A stretch of DNA of 64,000 bases from Hymenobacter sp. BT559 (GCF_017571525.1 NZ_JAGETY010000018.1:30221-94220), one strand, 5' to 3'. Numbered from the stretch's first letter, positions 1 through 8,243 are shown. Made by a program: numbers and translations. The notes: a model not told the origin generated them from the letters alone.

Positions 1-93
1 TATGCCACCCGGCAGCCGGTGTTTGAAATGAGCCTGAGCGCAGCCAATAGCTGGGCCTTCCACCGGTCGCAGCGCATGGGACTCTACCCCTGA
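1..93 (+). CDS. C-terminal end of an unidentified protein (partial)
   Basis: The first 93 bases read openly in frame 1 and stop at TGA 91-93, giving 30 residues that end in RMGLYP. The rest of the gene lies outside the window, so no family can be named. A strong hairpin with A and T flanks follows 18 bases later and fits the end of a transcription unit. The call as coding rests on the open frame, coding-like composition and the terminator. Confidence 0.5.
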   Translation, partial: YATRQPVFEMSLSAANSWAFHRSQRMGLYP

Positions 94-110
94 GCCGACA
101 GCACCGCGCC

Positions 111-152
111 AACAAAAAGCGCCTTGCCGTTAGTGGCAAGGCGCTTTTTGTT
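111..152. terminator. Bidirectional intrinsic terminator
   Basis: An 18-bp perfect stem (111-128 with 135-152) has a 6-base loop. Its outer part is A-rich on the left and T-rich on the right, so it can end transcription from both sides. It sits between the convergent partial gene (plus) and the acidic-protein gene (minus). Confidence 0.85.
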
Positions 153-168
153 AGGGGCTGGTTGCCGC

Positions 169-522
169 CTAGTAGTCGCTGTCGTAGTCGTCGCCGCGGC
201 CCCGGCTGCGCGAGCTGCCGCCAAAGTCATCGTCATCATCGGCGTCGAGGTCATCCTCGTCGTCGAGGGGGGCTAGCCCACTGCTGCCATCAGGGTCTTC
301 GGCCGCCTCGGCGGTCGTAAATTCTTCTTCCGTCATGGAAGCCAGGTCGAGCGCCTCATCGTGCGAGGAGCCGGTATCGCGCCACATCAGGTAGTCGGCA
401 TATTTGGCCGAGAGCTGGTCTTCGCCCGAGCCCCGGGTTTTGGCGCCGCCCGTGCGGGCAAAGGTGTCCAGATTGTCGTCGTCGTCGAGGGCGTCGTCGT
501 CCAGATTATCGTACTGTCGCAT
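169..522 (-). CDS. Small, highly acidic hypothetical protein
   Basis: This is a 117-residue protein of unknown function. It is dominated by Asp/Glu, with runs such as DDDDD near both ends, and finishes in a Gly/Ser/Arg/Asp-rich tail. The middle (about residues 35-70) is less biased and includes an AKYADYLMWRDTG stretch that could form a short helix. No signal peptide or membrane segment is visible, so it is probably cytoplasmic and largely disordered. The ATG start at 520-522 has a TATCTTCG-like -7 box about 50 bases upstream. It ends at the shared bidirectional terminator and appears monocistronic. Confidence 0.6.
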   Translation of the reverse strand: MRQYDNLDDDALDDDDNLDTFARTGGAKTRGSGEDQLSAKYADYLMWRDTGSSHDEALDLASMTEEEFTTAEAAEDPDGSSGLAPLDDEDDLDADDDDDFGGSSRSRGRGDDYDSDY

Positions 523-636
523 AGCAAAGAGGGCAGTAGAGGGTAGAAAATATGGGTTTTAGAACGTAGGGCGAAGATACGGGTGGGGCCGAAATGGGTT
601 CGGCGCCCCCAACGCCCTGCGTCTAAAAATAACTCC

Positions 637-1197
637 CTAGGCCCGTAGCGCCACGCCGTGGTAGATTTCGGCCAGGGGTAAAGCCAGCTCCAAGTCGGGA
701 ATAGTGAGCACGGCTGCTAGCCCTGTAAAACCCTGCACCTCAAGGCTTCCTTCCTCAGTGCGCGAGCCTAGCGAAACCCGTGCCGCATATTCGGTTATCA
801 GCACCACATGCTGCACCGTCGGAATGGCGTAGTACGCTTCAAATATTTCCTGAAAATGCGGCGGCATGGGGTGCGGCAGCACCTTCACGAGCAGCGTAGG
901 GTTGAGCAGCGTATCGCGGTGGGCATCGGCCAGGCGCAGTACCTTGCCGCCCACCAGCGCCACATCGGGGTAGGTGAAGAGCCCGGCGCCTAGCGCGTGC
1001 AGGCGCGTGCCCGGGCCCAGCACGGCCCAGCCGCGGCCTGCTACCTGGCTGGCCAGCAGCAGGGCGGTGTTTTCGGCAATGAGCAGCTGTTCGGGCGTAG
1101 CGTCGGGCAGTGGGAAGACTTGGCCATCCAGGTATTCGCTACGCGTAGGGGCGAGCCGCTCGGCGGCCAGGTAGTTTTTTTCAGCGTCGCTGAGCAT
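637..1197 (-). CDS. Uma2-like (DUF820) PD-(D/E)XK family protein, active site probably altered
   Basis: A 186-residue protein with the layout of the Uma2/DUF820 restriction-endonuclease-like fold: EYLDGQVFPLPDATPEQ (21-37), a central helix, TYPDVALVGG with the metal-binding Asp at 78, then NPTLLVKVLP. In the family the last strand normally reads (V)EVLSP, with a catalytic Glu. Here that position is Lys105, so nuclease activity is doubtful. The role of these proteins is not established. The start is ATG. It lies 8 bases downstream of the ABC ATPase gene on the same strand and may be the last gene of the lpx transcript. Confidence 0.75.
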   Translation of the reverse strand: MLSDAEKNYLAAERLAPTRSEYLDGQVFPLPDATPEQLLIAENTALLLASQVAGRGWAVLGPGTRLHALGAGLFTYPDVALVGGKVLRLADAHRDTLLNPTLLVKVLPHPMPPHFQEIFEAYYAIPTVQHVVLITEYAARVSLGSRTEEGSLEVQGFTGLAAVLTIPDLELALPLAEIYHGVALRA

Positions 1198-1205
1198 GGC
1201 ACAAG

Positions 1206-1829
1206 CTATTGAAAGTCAGTGATGCGTACCTGCGCCTCGCAAAAGCCGTATTCGGCCGGCACGTTAGACGATACGATGAGCAATCGGCTTTCGCGCACCC
1301 TGGCCACGTGCTCCAGATACCAGGCCGCGCCCTGGGCGTCGAGGTTGGTGGTAGGCTCGTCGAGCAGCAGCAGCGGGGTGTCCGCGTACAGGGCCAGCCC
1401 CAACTTGAGGCGCTGCTTCATGCCCGACGAAAACGTGCGCACCGCCTGGTGCCGCGCCTTGTGCAGGTACATGATGTCCACTAAATCGGGGATTGACACG
1501 CCCGGCCGTAGTGGCTTAAGCCGGGTGTGGAAGGCTAGCAGCTCCAGCAGGGTAAAGTCCTCCGGCAGCTCCAGATAAGGTGCGCAGTAAGCCAGCAGTC
1601 GCGGCACCTCGGCTACGGGCACCGGCTTGCCGCTGAGGGCCGACTCGTAGCGCACCGTGCCCTCGCTAGGCAGCAGTTGCCCCGCCAATATGCTGAGCAG
1701 CGTGCTTTTACCCGCGCCATTGGGCCCCAAAATAGCTGTGGCGGAGCCCGGCTCAAAAGAATAGCTCAGGTTCCGGAAAACCCATTGGCGGCCGTAGCGG
1801 CGGCCCAGGTCTTGGGCATCAAGCCGCAT
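1206..1829 (-). CDS. ABC transporter ATP-binding protein
   Basis: A 207-residue single ABC ATPase domain. Walker A GPNGAGKST is at 35-43, the signature is FSSGMKQRL, and Walker B is LLLLDEPTTNLD. The short length and missing permease suggest it energises a membrane partner encoded elsewhere. Its ATG overlaps the lpxA stop (TAATG), so the two are translationally coupled. The context suggests envelope or lipid export, but the substrate cannot be read from the sequence. CcmA-type heme exporters are a similar-looking alternative. Confidence 0.85.
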   Translation of the reverse strand: MRLDAQDLGRRYGRQWVFRNLSYSFEPGSATAILGPNGAGKSTLLSILAGQLLPSEGTVRYESALSGKPVPVAEVPRLLAYCAPYLELPEDFTLLELLAFHTRLKPLRPGVSIPDLVDIMYLHKARHQAVRTFSSGMKQRLKLGLALYADTPLLLLDEPTTNLDAQGAAWYLEHVARVRESRLLIVSSNVPAEYGFCEAQVRITDFQ

Positions 1830-2635
1830 TAGTCGGCGTTCTCCTCGGCTACGCCGCCGCGGCTAGGCCCCTTGATAATGCCGCGTGAAGCCGAGCGCAC
1901 AAACTGCGTCACTTCATCGCGCTCAGGCGAGGGTGGCAGCTCTACTTCAATGCGGCTCAACGACTCCGTCATGGGCAAGCCACTGAGGTACAGCATACGG
2001 TACATCTCATGAATGCCATTTACCTGCTCTTCCGTGAAGCCCCGGCGGCGTAGCCCCACCGAGTTGACGCCGGCGTAGGTGAGGGGCTCGCGGGCCGCTT
2101 TCACGAAGGGCGGCACATCTTTGCGCACCAGGGAGCCGCCCGCGATAAAGGCGTGCGCCCCAATGTTTGTGAACTGATGAATGGCCGTGGTGCCGCCGAT
2201 AATGGCCCAGTCGCCCACCTGCACGTGGCCCGCCATCTGGGTAGCGTTGGAAATTACGATGTGGTCGCCAAGCACGCAGTCGTGGGCAATATGCACGTAG
2301 GCTTGCAGCAGGCAGTGGCTGCCCACCACGGTGCGGCCGCGGTCCACGGTGCCGCGGTTCACGGTCACGCACTCGCGCAGCACGGTGTAGTCGCCGATGT
2401 GGGCCGTAGTGACCTCGCCGGCAAACTTCAAATCTTGCGGAATGCCCGACACCACCGCGCCCGGAAAAATCTGACAGTTGGCCCCAATGCGTGCCCCATC
2501 CATGATGGTCACGTTGGGCCCAATCCAAGTGTTTTCGCCAATCTCCACATCGCCGTAAATGGTAGTGAACGGTTCGACGGTAACTCCCGGGGCTAGCCGG
2601 GCGGCGGGGTGGATATGGGCGAGGGGGGAAAGCAT
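1829..2635 (-). CDS. lpxA: UDP-N-acetylglucosamine acyltransferase LpxA
   Basis: LpxA carries out the first step of lipid A synthesis, moving a 3-hydroxyacyl chain from acyl-ACP to UDP-GlcNAc. The 268-residue protein is normal length. It shows left-handed beta-helix hexapeptide repeats over about residues 1-185 and the catalytic-His segment VHIAHDCVLG, followed by a helical C-terminal domain. It starts at ATG 2633-2635, about 100 bases after the lpxC-fabZ gene, from which it is separated by an inverted repeat. It shares an overlapping stop/start with the downstream ABC ATPase. It follows lpxD and lpxC-fabZ, the usual Bacteroidota order. Confidence 0.95.
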   Translation of the reverse strand: MLSPLAHIHPAARLAPGVTVEPFTTIYGDVEIGENTWIGPNVTIMDGARIGANCQIFPGAVVSGIPQDLKFAGEVTTAHIGDYTVLRECVTVNRGTVDRGRTVVGSHCLLQAYVHIAHDCVLGDHIVISNATQMAGHVQVGDWAIIGGTTAIHQFTNIGAHAFIAGGSLVRKDVPPFVKAAREPLTYAGVNSVGLRRRGFTEEQVNGIHEMYRMLYLSGLPMTESLSRIEVELPPSPERDEVTQFVRSASRGIIKGPSRGGVAEENAD

Positions 2636-2645
2636 GTAGTTCTTG

Positions 2646-2729
2646 AGCTGTTAGCTAATAGCTGCTAGCTGTTAGCTAGTCGTACTTTGAAAAAAGAGCT
2701 AACAGCTAGCAGCTATTAGCTAAAAGCTT
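2646..2729. repeat. Intergenic inverted repeat built from GTTAGCT words
   Basis: Two arms of about 32 bases, one on each side of a loop of about 20 bases, are complementary with one mismatch. Each arm is made of repeated AGCTGTTAGCT-like words. The element fills the gap between lpxC-fabZ and lpxA. The loop contains a TACTTTG string. It could act as an attenuator or terminator-like hairpin, or be a mobile palindrome. A related word set recurs near 59640-59769. Confidence 0.7.
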
Positions 2730-2732
2730 ATT

Positions 2733-4130
2733 CTAGACGTTGTCCTTGCGGACGATGGCGGCACTCATTTCAGCGTCGCACACCACTTTGCCATTCACAA
2801 AGGCTTGGCCTTTCATCTTGGCAATGCCGCGCTTGATGGGTGCCGTGAGCACGCAGTGAAATACCACAGTGTCGCCGGGCAGCACCTTCTTGCGGAAGCG
2901 CGCATTCTCAATACCCAGGAAGTACTGCCAATAGTTCTCGGGGTCGGGCACGGTATTCATCACCAGGATGCCGCCGGTCTGGGCCATGGCCTCAATCTGC
3001 AGCACGCCGGGCATCACGGGGTTGCCGGGGAAGTGACCCTGGAAAAAGGGCTCGTTCATGGTGATGTTTTTCACGGCCGTCACCATCTGGCTGTCGAGGT
3101 GAATCACCTTATCGAGCAGCAGGAAGGGGTAGCGGTGGGGCAGCACCTGCATAATGCGGTTGATGTCCATCACCGGCTCGCGGCTAGGGTCATACACCGG
3201 CACGGCGCTGGTGCGGTCTTCGAGCATCTTCTTTTTGATGCGCTTGGCAAAGGCCACGTTGGCGGCATGGCCGGGGCGGGCGGCCAGAATCTGGCCTTTC
3301 AGCGGGCGGCCTACCAGGGCGAGGTCGCCCACAATGTCGAGCAGCTTGTGGCGGGCGGGCTCGTTCTTGTGGCGCAGGTCCACGTTGTTGAGAATGCCCT
3401 CCTTCTTCACCGACACCTTGGGCTTGCCCAGCATGGCGGCCAGCTCGTCGAGCTCGTCTTCGCCCACGGCGCGGTCTACCACCACAATGGCATTGGAGAG
3501 GTCGCCGCCCTTAATAAGGTTCGACTTGTACAAATATTCCAGCTCGTGCAGAAAGCAGAACGTGCGCGACGAGGCAATTTCGGCCTCAAACTGGTTGATG
3601 TCGGTGAGCGTGGCGTGCTGCGAGCCCAGCACCGGCGAGTTGTAGTCCACCATCACCGTGAGGCGGTAGTCGCTCAGGGGCAGGGCGGCCAGCTCCACGC
3701 CGCGCGCGTTGTCCACGTAGCGGATGGTATCGGGAATGACGTAGTAGTTGCGCAGCGCATTCTGCTCCTCAAAACCCACCGTGTGCAGGGCCTTGATGAA
3801 CTCGTAAGACGAGCCATCCATGATGGGCGGCTCGGGGCCGCTGAGCTTAATGAGTACGTTATCGAGCTGCAAGCCCACCAGGGCGGCTAGCGTGTGCTCC
3901 ACGGTATTCACGCGGGCGCCGTTTTGCTCGATGGTCGTGCCGCGCGAGAGGTCTACCACGTTGTCGACGTCGGCATCCACGATGGGCTCGCCGGGCAAAT
4001 CGACGCGCTGAAACTTGTAGCCGTGGCCCACCGGGGCAGGGCAGAAGGTCATGGTAGCCTCGGCGCCGGTATGCAGCCCAATGCCCCGTACCGTCACGGG
4101 GGCCTTAACGGTGTGTTGTTTGTCGTTCAT
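2733..4130 (-). CDS. lpxC-fabZ: Bifunctional UDP-3-O-acyl-GlcNAc deacetylase / 3-hydroxyacyl-ACP dehydratase (LpxC-FabZ fusion)
   Basis: A 465-residue fusion characteristic of Bacteroidota. Residues 1 to about 310 are LpxC, the Zn deacetylase that commits UDP-GlcNAc to lipid A. It shows VEHTLAAL (His79) and HKLLDIVGD, which supply Zn ligands and catalytic residues. Residues from about 318 to the end are FabZ, with LPHRYPFLLLDKV and GHFPGNPVMPGV carrying the active His, then the EAMAQ Glu. FabZ makes trans-2-enoyl-ACP in fatty acid elongation, so the fusion sits at the branch between lipid A and phospholipid synthesis. The start is ATG 4128-4130. It lies between lpxD and lpxA, separated from each by about 100 bases of inverted-repeat DNA. 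Confidence 0.96.
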   Translation of the reverse strand: MNDKQHTVKAPVTVRGIGLHTGAEATMTFCPAPVGHGYKFQRVDLPGEPIVDADVDNVVDLSRGTTIEQNGARVNTVEHTLAALVGLQLDNVLIKLSGPEPPIMDGSSYEFIKALHTVGFEEQNALRNYYVIPDTIRYVDNARGVELAALPLSDYRLTVMVDYNSPVLGSQHATLTDINQFEAEIASSRTFCFLHELEYLYKSNLIKGGDLSNAIVVVDRAVGEDELDELAAMLGKPKVSVKKEGILNNVDLRHKNEPARHKLLDIVGDLALVGRPLKGQILAARPGHAANVAFAKRIKKKMLEDRTSAVPVYDPSREPVMDINRIMQVLPHRYPFLLLDKVIHLDSQMVTAVKNITMNEPFFQGHFPGNPVMPGVLQIEAMAQTGGILVMNTVPDPENYWQYFLGIENARFRKKVLPGDTVVFHCVLTAPIKRGIAKMKGQAFVNGKVVCDAEMSAAIVRKDNV

Positions 4131-4254
4131 ATCAGTGGTTTTTAGTTTTTGGCCATTAGTTGCTAGCTTTTAGATACTTAATCAGCTGTTTGCAGCCTAT
4201 TTCAGAATACCAAAAACCGGAAACTAAAAACCAAAAACCAACCCGGCTGCAAAG
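4131..4254. repeat. Intergenic imperfect inverted repeat (TTTTTAGTTTTTGG words)
   Basis: The spacer between lpxD and lpxC-fabZ begins with GGTTTTTAGTTTTTGG and ends with a complementary run of CCAAAAACC and AACTAAAAACC words. The arms are imperfect. No gene fits here. It resembles the other word-like palindromes in this window. Confidence 0.5.
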
Positions 4255-5295
4255 CTAAGGCTTATCGGGCGCTGGCGAGCTTTTTTCGAGGGCTGCCACG
4301 CGCTGCTCCAGCTCGGGCAGGCGCCGGAAAACCACCTGCGCCCGCTGGTTTTGCTTGAAATCGAAGGCCGTAGAGCCTTGCAGAAACAGGCCCTCCTGCT
4401 TGAAGCTCTTGCCCACGCCCGACTGCGCCGTAACGGTCGTTTTGTTGGGCATTGTAACGTGGCCCGACACGCCCACCTGGCCCGCCAGCACGCAGAAAGC
4501 GCCGATTTTGGCCGAGCCGGCTAGCCCCGTTTGGGCAGCGATAACGGTGTGCCGGCCCACTTCCACATTGTGGGCCAGCTGCACGAGGTTGTCGATTTTG
4601 GCACCCTGGCGCACCACGGTGCTGCCCATGGTGGCGCAGTCTACGGTGGCGTTGGCCCCGATGCTCACGTCATCTTCCAGCACCACGTTGCCGATTTGCG
4701 GAATGGCCTTGTAGGAGCCATCGGGCTGCGGCGCAAAGCCGAAGCCATCGGTGCCCACCACCGCGCCGGCCTTGACAACGCAGCGCTGGCCGATGATGGT
4801 ATCAGCGTAAATCTTGGCCCCGGCGTGGATGATGCTGTTATCGCCAATGCGCACCCGGTCGCCGATGAAGGCATGCGGAAAAATGAGCACGTTTTCGCCA
4901 ATCACGCAGCCCTCGCCCACGTACGAAAACGCCCCGCGGTAGTGCCCCGCGCCAATCGTGGAGCCCTCGCCCAGGTAGCTGGGCTGCTCCACGCCGCGCT
5001 TGCCTACGCGCGTGGCTTGGGCATAAAACTCCAGCAGCTTGGAGAAGGCCGAGTAGGGGTCGGCCACTCGAATGAGGCTAGCCGCTACCGCTTGGCGCAA
5101 GGGCTGCTCGGGGCTGACAATCACGGCCGTAGCGCGGGTGGTGTACAGAAACGGCTCGTACTTGGCATTGGCCAAAAAGGCGAGGGCGCCGGGCCCGGCC
5201 TCCTCGATTTTGGCTAGGCTCGAAACGGTGGCTTCGGCATCGCCTTCCACGGCGCCGCCCACCACTTGGGCAATCTGACCAACGGTAAATTTCAT
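4255..5295 (-). CDS. lpxD: UDP-3-O-(3-hydroxyacyl)glucosamine N-acyltransferase LpxD
   Basis: LpxD adds the second acyl chain in lipid A synthesis. From the ATG at 5293-5295 the protein is 346 residues, the usual length. It has an N-terminal LpxD substrate-binding domain (MKFTVGQIAQVVGG onward), then hexapeptide repeats (about 100-300) with the catalytic-His motif QLAHNVEVGRH. A C-terminal helix follows (PELEQRVAALEKS). A longer frame begins 57 bases upstream, but this ATG gives the conserved N-terminus. A TACTTTTG -7 box at 5303-5310 lies only 7 bases upstream of it, suggesting a leaderless mRNA and supporting this start. Confidence 0.95.
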   Translation of the reverse strand: MKFTVGQIAQVVGGAVEGDAEATVSSLAKIEEAGPGALAFLANAKYEPFLYTTRATAVIVSPEQPLRQAVAASLIRVADPYSAFSKLLEFYAQATRVGKRGVEQPSYLGEGSTIGAGHYRGAFSYVGEGCVIGENVLIFPHAFIGDRVRIGDNSIIHAGAKIYADTIIGQRCVVKAGAVVGTDGFGFAPQPDGSYKAIPQIGNVVLEDDVSIGANATVDCATMGSTVVRQGAKIDNLVQLAHNVEVGRHTVIAAQTGLAGSAKIGAFCVLAGQVGVSGHVTMPNKTTVTAQSGVGKSFKQEGLFLQGSTAFDFKQNQRAQVVFRRLPELEQRVAALEKSSPAPDKP

Positions 5296-5302
5296 AGGCC
5301 GG

Positions 5303-5310
5303 CAAAAGTA
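5303..5310 (-). promoter_or_regulatory. -7 box of the lpxD promoter
   Basis: On the minus strand this reads TACTTTTG, a full match to the Bacteroidota TAnnTTTG element. It ends 7 bases before the lpxD ATG, so transcription would start at or next to the start codon. No clear -33 TTG was found. Confidence 0.55.
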
Positions 5311-5323
5311 CGGGCCGGGCGCT

Positions 5324-5686
5324 TTACCGCAGGTCGGCCAGGGGCTGGCCAAAGTAGGCGGCCAGCCGCGCGTGCAGCAGCGCTACCAGCGCCGGGTCCT
5401 CGAAGCGGTAGTCGTCGGGAATACGCAGGTTTACCACTGGCTTACCGCGCAGCTCGGCCCCAAACTTGGCGCACAGGCGGTCGGCGTGCCTTTTCTCCAT
5501 CACAAAAATGACGTCGGCCCAGCCCAGATGGCCGGCCGCTACCCGCACCCTGGCGCCCGGCTCGGTGCCCGCCGAGCGGGCTAGTAGGCTAGGGTGGCCC
5601 GCAAACAAGCCCTCGGCCGTGAGGCTGCGCCAGCGGTTCTGGCTGCAAATGAACAGAAGCTGACGGGGCGCGGGATTTTCGGGCAA
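5324..5686 (-). CDS. Low-molecular-weight protein-tyrosine phosphatase
   Basis: A 120-residue cytoplasmic enzyme predicted to remove phosphate from phosphotyrosine. The CX5R P-loop is CSQNRWRS (Cys14, Arg20) near the N-terminus, as in arsenate-reductase-like phosphatases. A candidate general-acid Asp lies in IPDDY (91-92). It is shorter than typical 150-residue Wzb proteins. The frame opens at TTG 5684-5686 and no ATG fits well, so the start is uncertain. It lies 28 bases upstream of lpxD on the same strand. Confidence 0.8.
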   Translation of the reverse strand: MPENPAPRQLLFICSQNRWRSLTAEGLFAGHPSLLARSAGTEPGARVRVAAGHLGWADVIFVMEKRHADRLCAKFGAELRGKPVVNLRIPDDYRFEDPALVALLHARLAAYFGQPLADLR

Positions 5687-5719
5687 AGGGATGGCGCTGG
5701 CTAGGGCAGAAAAGGTGGG

Positions 5720-6739
5720 CTAGCGGCGGGCCGCCGCTTTGAGCGGCTGGGCGCTCACGCCCTGGGTCGTGATTTTGACCGGCAAAATATGGCCTTGCTT
5801 GTCAAAGTGCAGCTCCTCAATGCACACCTGGCGGTGGTTGCCATCTTTGTCGCCGAGCGGGTGGCGGTGGTATACGATGTACCAGCGGTCGGTGCCGGGC
5901 ACGTTGATGACGGAATTGTGGCCAGCGCCGGTGCCCACGGTGGGGTCTTGCTGCAATATTTTGCCCTCTCGCTTGAAGGGCCCCATTGGCGAGCTGCCCA
6001 CGGCGTAGGCCACCGAATAGTCGGGGCCGGTCCAGCCACCCTCGCTCCACATGAAGTAGTACTTGCCCTGGCGCCGGAACATGAGCGGGCCTTCGACATA
6101 CTTCTCGGGCGTTATCGACTTGAACGTGGTGCCATCGGCGAAGGGCCGGAAGCCCGTAAAATCATCCTTGAGCCGGGCAATGTTGCAGTGCTGCCAGCCG
6201 CCGTAGATGAGGTAGTACTGGCCGTCAGTGTCCTTGAACACGAACTGGTCGATGGGCTGGGCGCCGTTTTCGATGGTGCCTACCAGCGGGTGCCCTAGCA
6301 AGTCCTTAAACGGCCCGGCGGGGCTAGTGGCCACGGCCACCCCGATGCCGCCCGGCGGCTCATTGGCCTTTTCGGGGTGGTAGTCGTTGGCCCCGAAAAA
6401 GAGGTAGTATTTCTCGCCCTTGGCCACGATAGCGGGCGCCCACAGCGCCCGGTGCGCCCACTTCACGGCCGCCGTGTCGAGGACGTGCGGGTGCTTAGTC
6501 CAGTGCACGAGGTCGGGCGAGGAGAAGGCGTCGAGAAACACCTGCTGCTCGTAGGGGGCCGAGTAGGTGGGGTAAATCCAGTACTGCGAGCCGAAGATGG
6601 CCGCCTCCGGGTCGGCGTACCAGCCCGGGAAGATGGGGTTGCCGTCGCGGGTAGCTGCCGCGGGCGCCGGCCGCTGGGCCAGGGCCGCCTGGCAGACCAA
6701 CGTGCCGGCCAGGGCAAGCAAGGTGTTTTTCAAAAGCAT
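5720..6739 (-). CDS. Secreted glycoside hydrolase family 43 protein
   Basis: A 339-residue enzyme from the ATG at 6737-6739, with signal peptide MLLKNTLLALAGTLVCQAALA. The rest is a five-bladed GH43 propeller. Visible motifs are GWYADPEAA with the catalytic-base Asp, SSPDLVHW, LWAPAIV, DQFVF and EGPLMFR with the likely acid Glu, then GTGAGHNSV. GH43 enzymes remove arabinose or xylose, some galactose, from plant polysaccharides. It probably acts in the periplasm. It lies 16 bases downstream of the sugar transporter gene and is probably co-transcribed with it. Confidence 0.9.
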   Translation of the reverse strand: MLLKNTLLALAGTLVCQAALAQRPAPAAATRDGNPIFPGWYADPEAAIFGSQYWIYPTYSAPYEQQVFLDAFSSPDLVHWTKHPHVLDTAAVKWAHRALWAPAIVAKGEKYYLFFGANDYHPEKANEPPGGIGVAVATSPAGPFKDLLGHPLVGTIENGAQPIDQFVFKDTDGQYYLIYGGWQHCNIARLKDDFTGFRPFADGTTFKSITPEKYVEGPLMFRRQGKYYFMWSEGGWTGPDYSVAYAVGSSPMGPFKREGKILQQDPTVGTGAGHNSVINVPGTDRWYIVYHRHPLGDKDGNHRQVCIEELHFDKQGHILPVKITTQGVSAQPLKAAARR

Positions 6740-6755
6740 AAGCAAAAAGCTAAGC

Positions 6756-8069
6756 TTAGGTAAAGGCAATAGGCGGCGTAGTAAGAGCCGCGGCGGGCCG
6801 GCGGCTGCCACGCAGGCCATACCACACAATGTAGGCGTAGCAGAGCATCGGCAGCACTAGCGCCGTGCGTAGCCCGCTGTGGTCGGCTACCACCCCAAAT
6901 AGCAGTGGCACCAGCGCGCCTCCCACTACAGCAGTGCATAGCAGGCCCGAGCCTTCCTCGGTGTGGCGGCCTAACCCAGCTAGGGCCAGTGGGAAAATAA
7001 CGGGCCACATAATCGAGTTCATCAAGCCCACGGCCAGCAGTGTCCACATGGCGATGGAACCCGTAGTGTTAATCGAAATAAGCACCAGCGCTACGGCGCA
7101 AATGGCGTTGAAGGCTAGAAGCTTGGCTGGCGAAAATTTATTTAGCAGATAAGCGCCGCCGAAGCGGCCAACCATAGCGGCGCCCCAGTACAGCGCTACC
7201 CGGTCGCCGGCCGACTTGGGGTCGAGGCCCATTACGTCGGGCAGGGCGAGGTAGCTTACCAGGTGCGAGCCAATGGATACCTCAGCCCCAACGTAGGCGA
7301 AGATGCCCACCACCCCAAATACCAGGTTGCGATAGTGCCAGGCGCGGGTCGAGTCGGCATCAACGGCGCTGCCAGCGGCCTCGGTGGGCGGCACAATCTG
7401 GGGCAGATTTACGCGGCTCAGCAGCAGGCTGATGAGCAGTAGTGCGGTACCGATAATGAGGTAGGGCATTTGCACTGCCGTCACGTCGATGCTGGCGGCG
7501 CTGGCCGCTGTGTTAAGTTTAGGGAGCCGGCTCAAAATGAGCGCACTACCTAGCAGCGGAGCCAGAAAAGTGCCCAGCGAGTTAAATGCTTGCGTGAGCG
7601 TGAGACGCGCCGAGGCCGACCGCGCCGGCCCCAGGATAGATACGTAGGGATTGGCCGCCACCTGCAAAATGGTAATGCCCGAGGCTAGCACAAATAGCGC
7701 CCCCAGAAAGAGCCCGTACACCCGTTGCGCGGCAGCTGGATAGAACAGAAAAGCTCCCACCGCGGCTACGGCGAAGCCCAGCAGCATGCCGCGCTTGTAC
7801 CCCACCCGCGCCACCAGCTTGCCAGCCGGAATGCTCATCAGGAAATAGGCCCCGAAGAAGCACAGATTAATGAAGTTGGCCTGCGCGAAGGAGAGCTGAA
7901 AAATCGCCTTCAAGTAGGGAATCAGGATGTCGTTGAGACAAGTGATGAAGCCCCACAAAAAGAAGAGCGTGGTCACGGCGCTCAGGGCCGAAGTGTAGCG
8001 CGGGGCCGGGCCGGCCGATAAAGCCGGGCCGCTAGCCGCGGCTGGCGAAGAGATAATAGGAGCAGCCAT
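6756..8069 (-). CDS. Sugar MFS transporter (FucP/GluP family)
   Basis: A 438-residue inner-membrane carrier with about 12 hydrophobic segments. The hallmark LFFLWGFITCLNDILIPYLK lies in the first helix, typical of fucose/glucose/galactose:H+ symporters of the GluP group. GYKRG is the loop 2-3 motif. The ATG at 8067-8069 is preferred over an upstream in-frame start because the family N-terminus is short. It leads the GH43 gene and is divergent from the esterase gene. It would import monosaccharides released by the neighbouring hydrolases. The exact sugar cannot be read from sequence. Confidence 0.9.
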   Translation of the reverse strand: MAAPIISSPAAASGPALSAGPAPRYTSALSAVTTLFFLWGFITCLNDILIPYLKAIFQLSFAQANFINLCFFGAYFLMSIPAGKLVARVGYKRGMLLGFAVAAVGAFLFYPAAAQRVYGLFLGALFVLASGITILQVAANPYVSILGPARSASARLTLTQAFNSLGTFLAPLLGSALILSRLPKLNTAASAASIDVTAVQMPYLIIGTALLLISLLLSRVNLPQIVPPTEAAGSAVDADSTRAWHYRNLVFGVVGIFAYVGAEVSIGSHLVSYLALPDVMGLDPKSAGDRVALYWGAAMVGRFGGAYLLNKFSPAKLLAFNAICAVALVLISINTTGSIAMWTLLAVGLMNSIMWPVIFPLALAGLGRHTEEGSGLLCTAVVGGALVPLLFGVVADHSGLRTALVLPMLCYAYIVWYGLRGSRRPAAALTTPPIAFT

Positions 8070-8145
8070 TGCGGGCGGGAAAAGGGACGAAATGAGCCCC
8101 GAAGATATTGACTGTCGCGGTAGGCACCGCGCCAAGTGATTGAAA

Positions 8146-8196
8146 AAAACGTTTTAGCGGTAATATTCGCCGAAAATAAGTAACTGCTTACTTTCG
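8146..8196. promoter_or_regulatory. Divergent control region of the MFS and esterase operons
   Basis: The 174-base divergent gap holds a palindrome AAAACGTTTT (8146-8155), with the central CG usual for LacI-family operators. A second inverted repeat, AAGTAA-N4-TTACTT, is at 8178-8193. The second overlaps TACTTTCG (8189-8196), a plausible -7 box for the rightward esterase gene. The assignment to a regulator family is inference. Confidence 0.45.
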
Positions 8197-8243
8197 CCCG
8201 TCGGTCCGACCTTCGCGGCTCCTGTTCCTTTCCCACCCTCCCC

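Noticed and set aside
2805..3890. Long plus-strand open frame (361 codons) opposite lpxC-fabZ
   Set aside because: His/Gly/Val-rich composition typical of the antisense of a GC-rich gene; the minus strand clearly encodes LpxC-FabZ.
5266..5511. Plus-strand frame overlapping lpxD and phosphatase starts
   Set aside because: Arg/Pro-rich antisense composition and no promoter.
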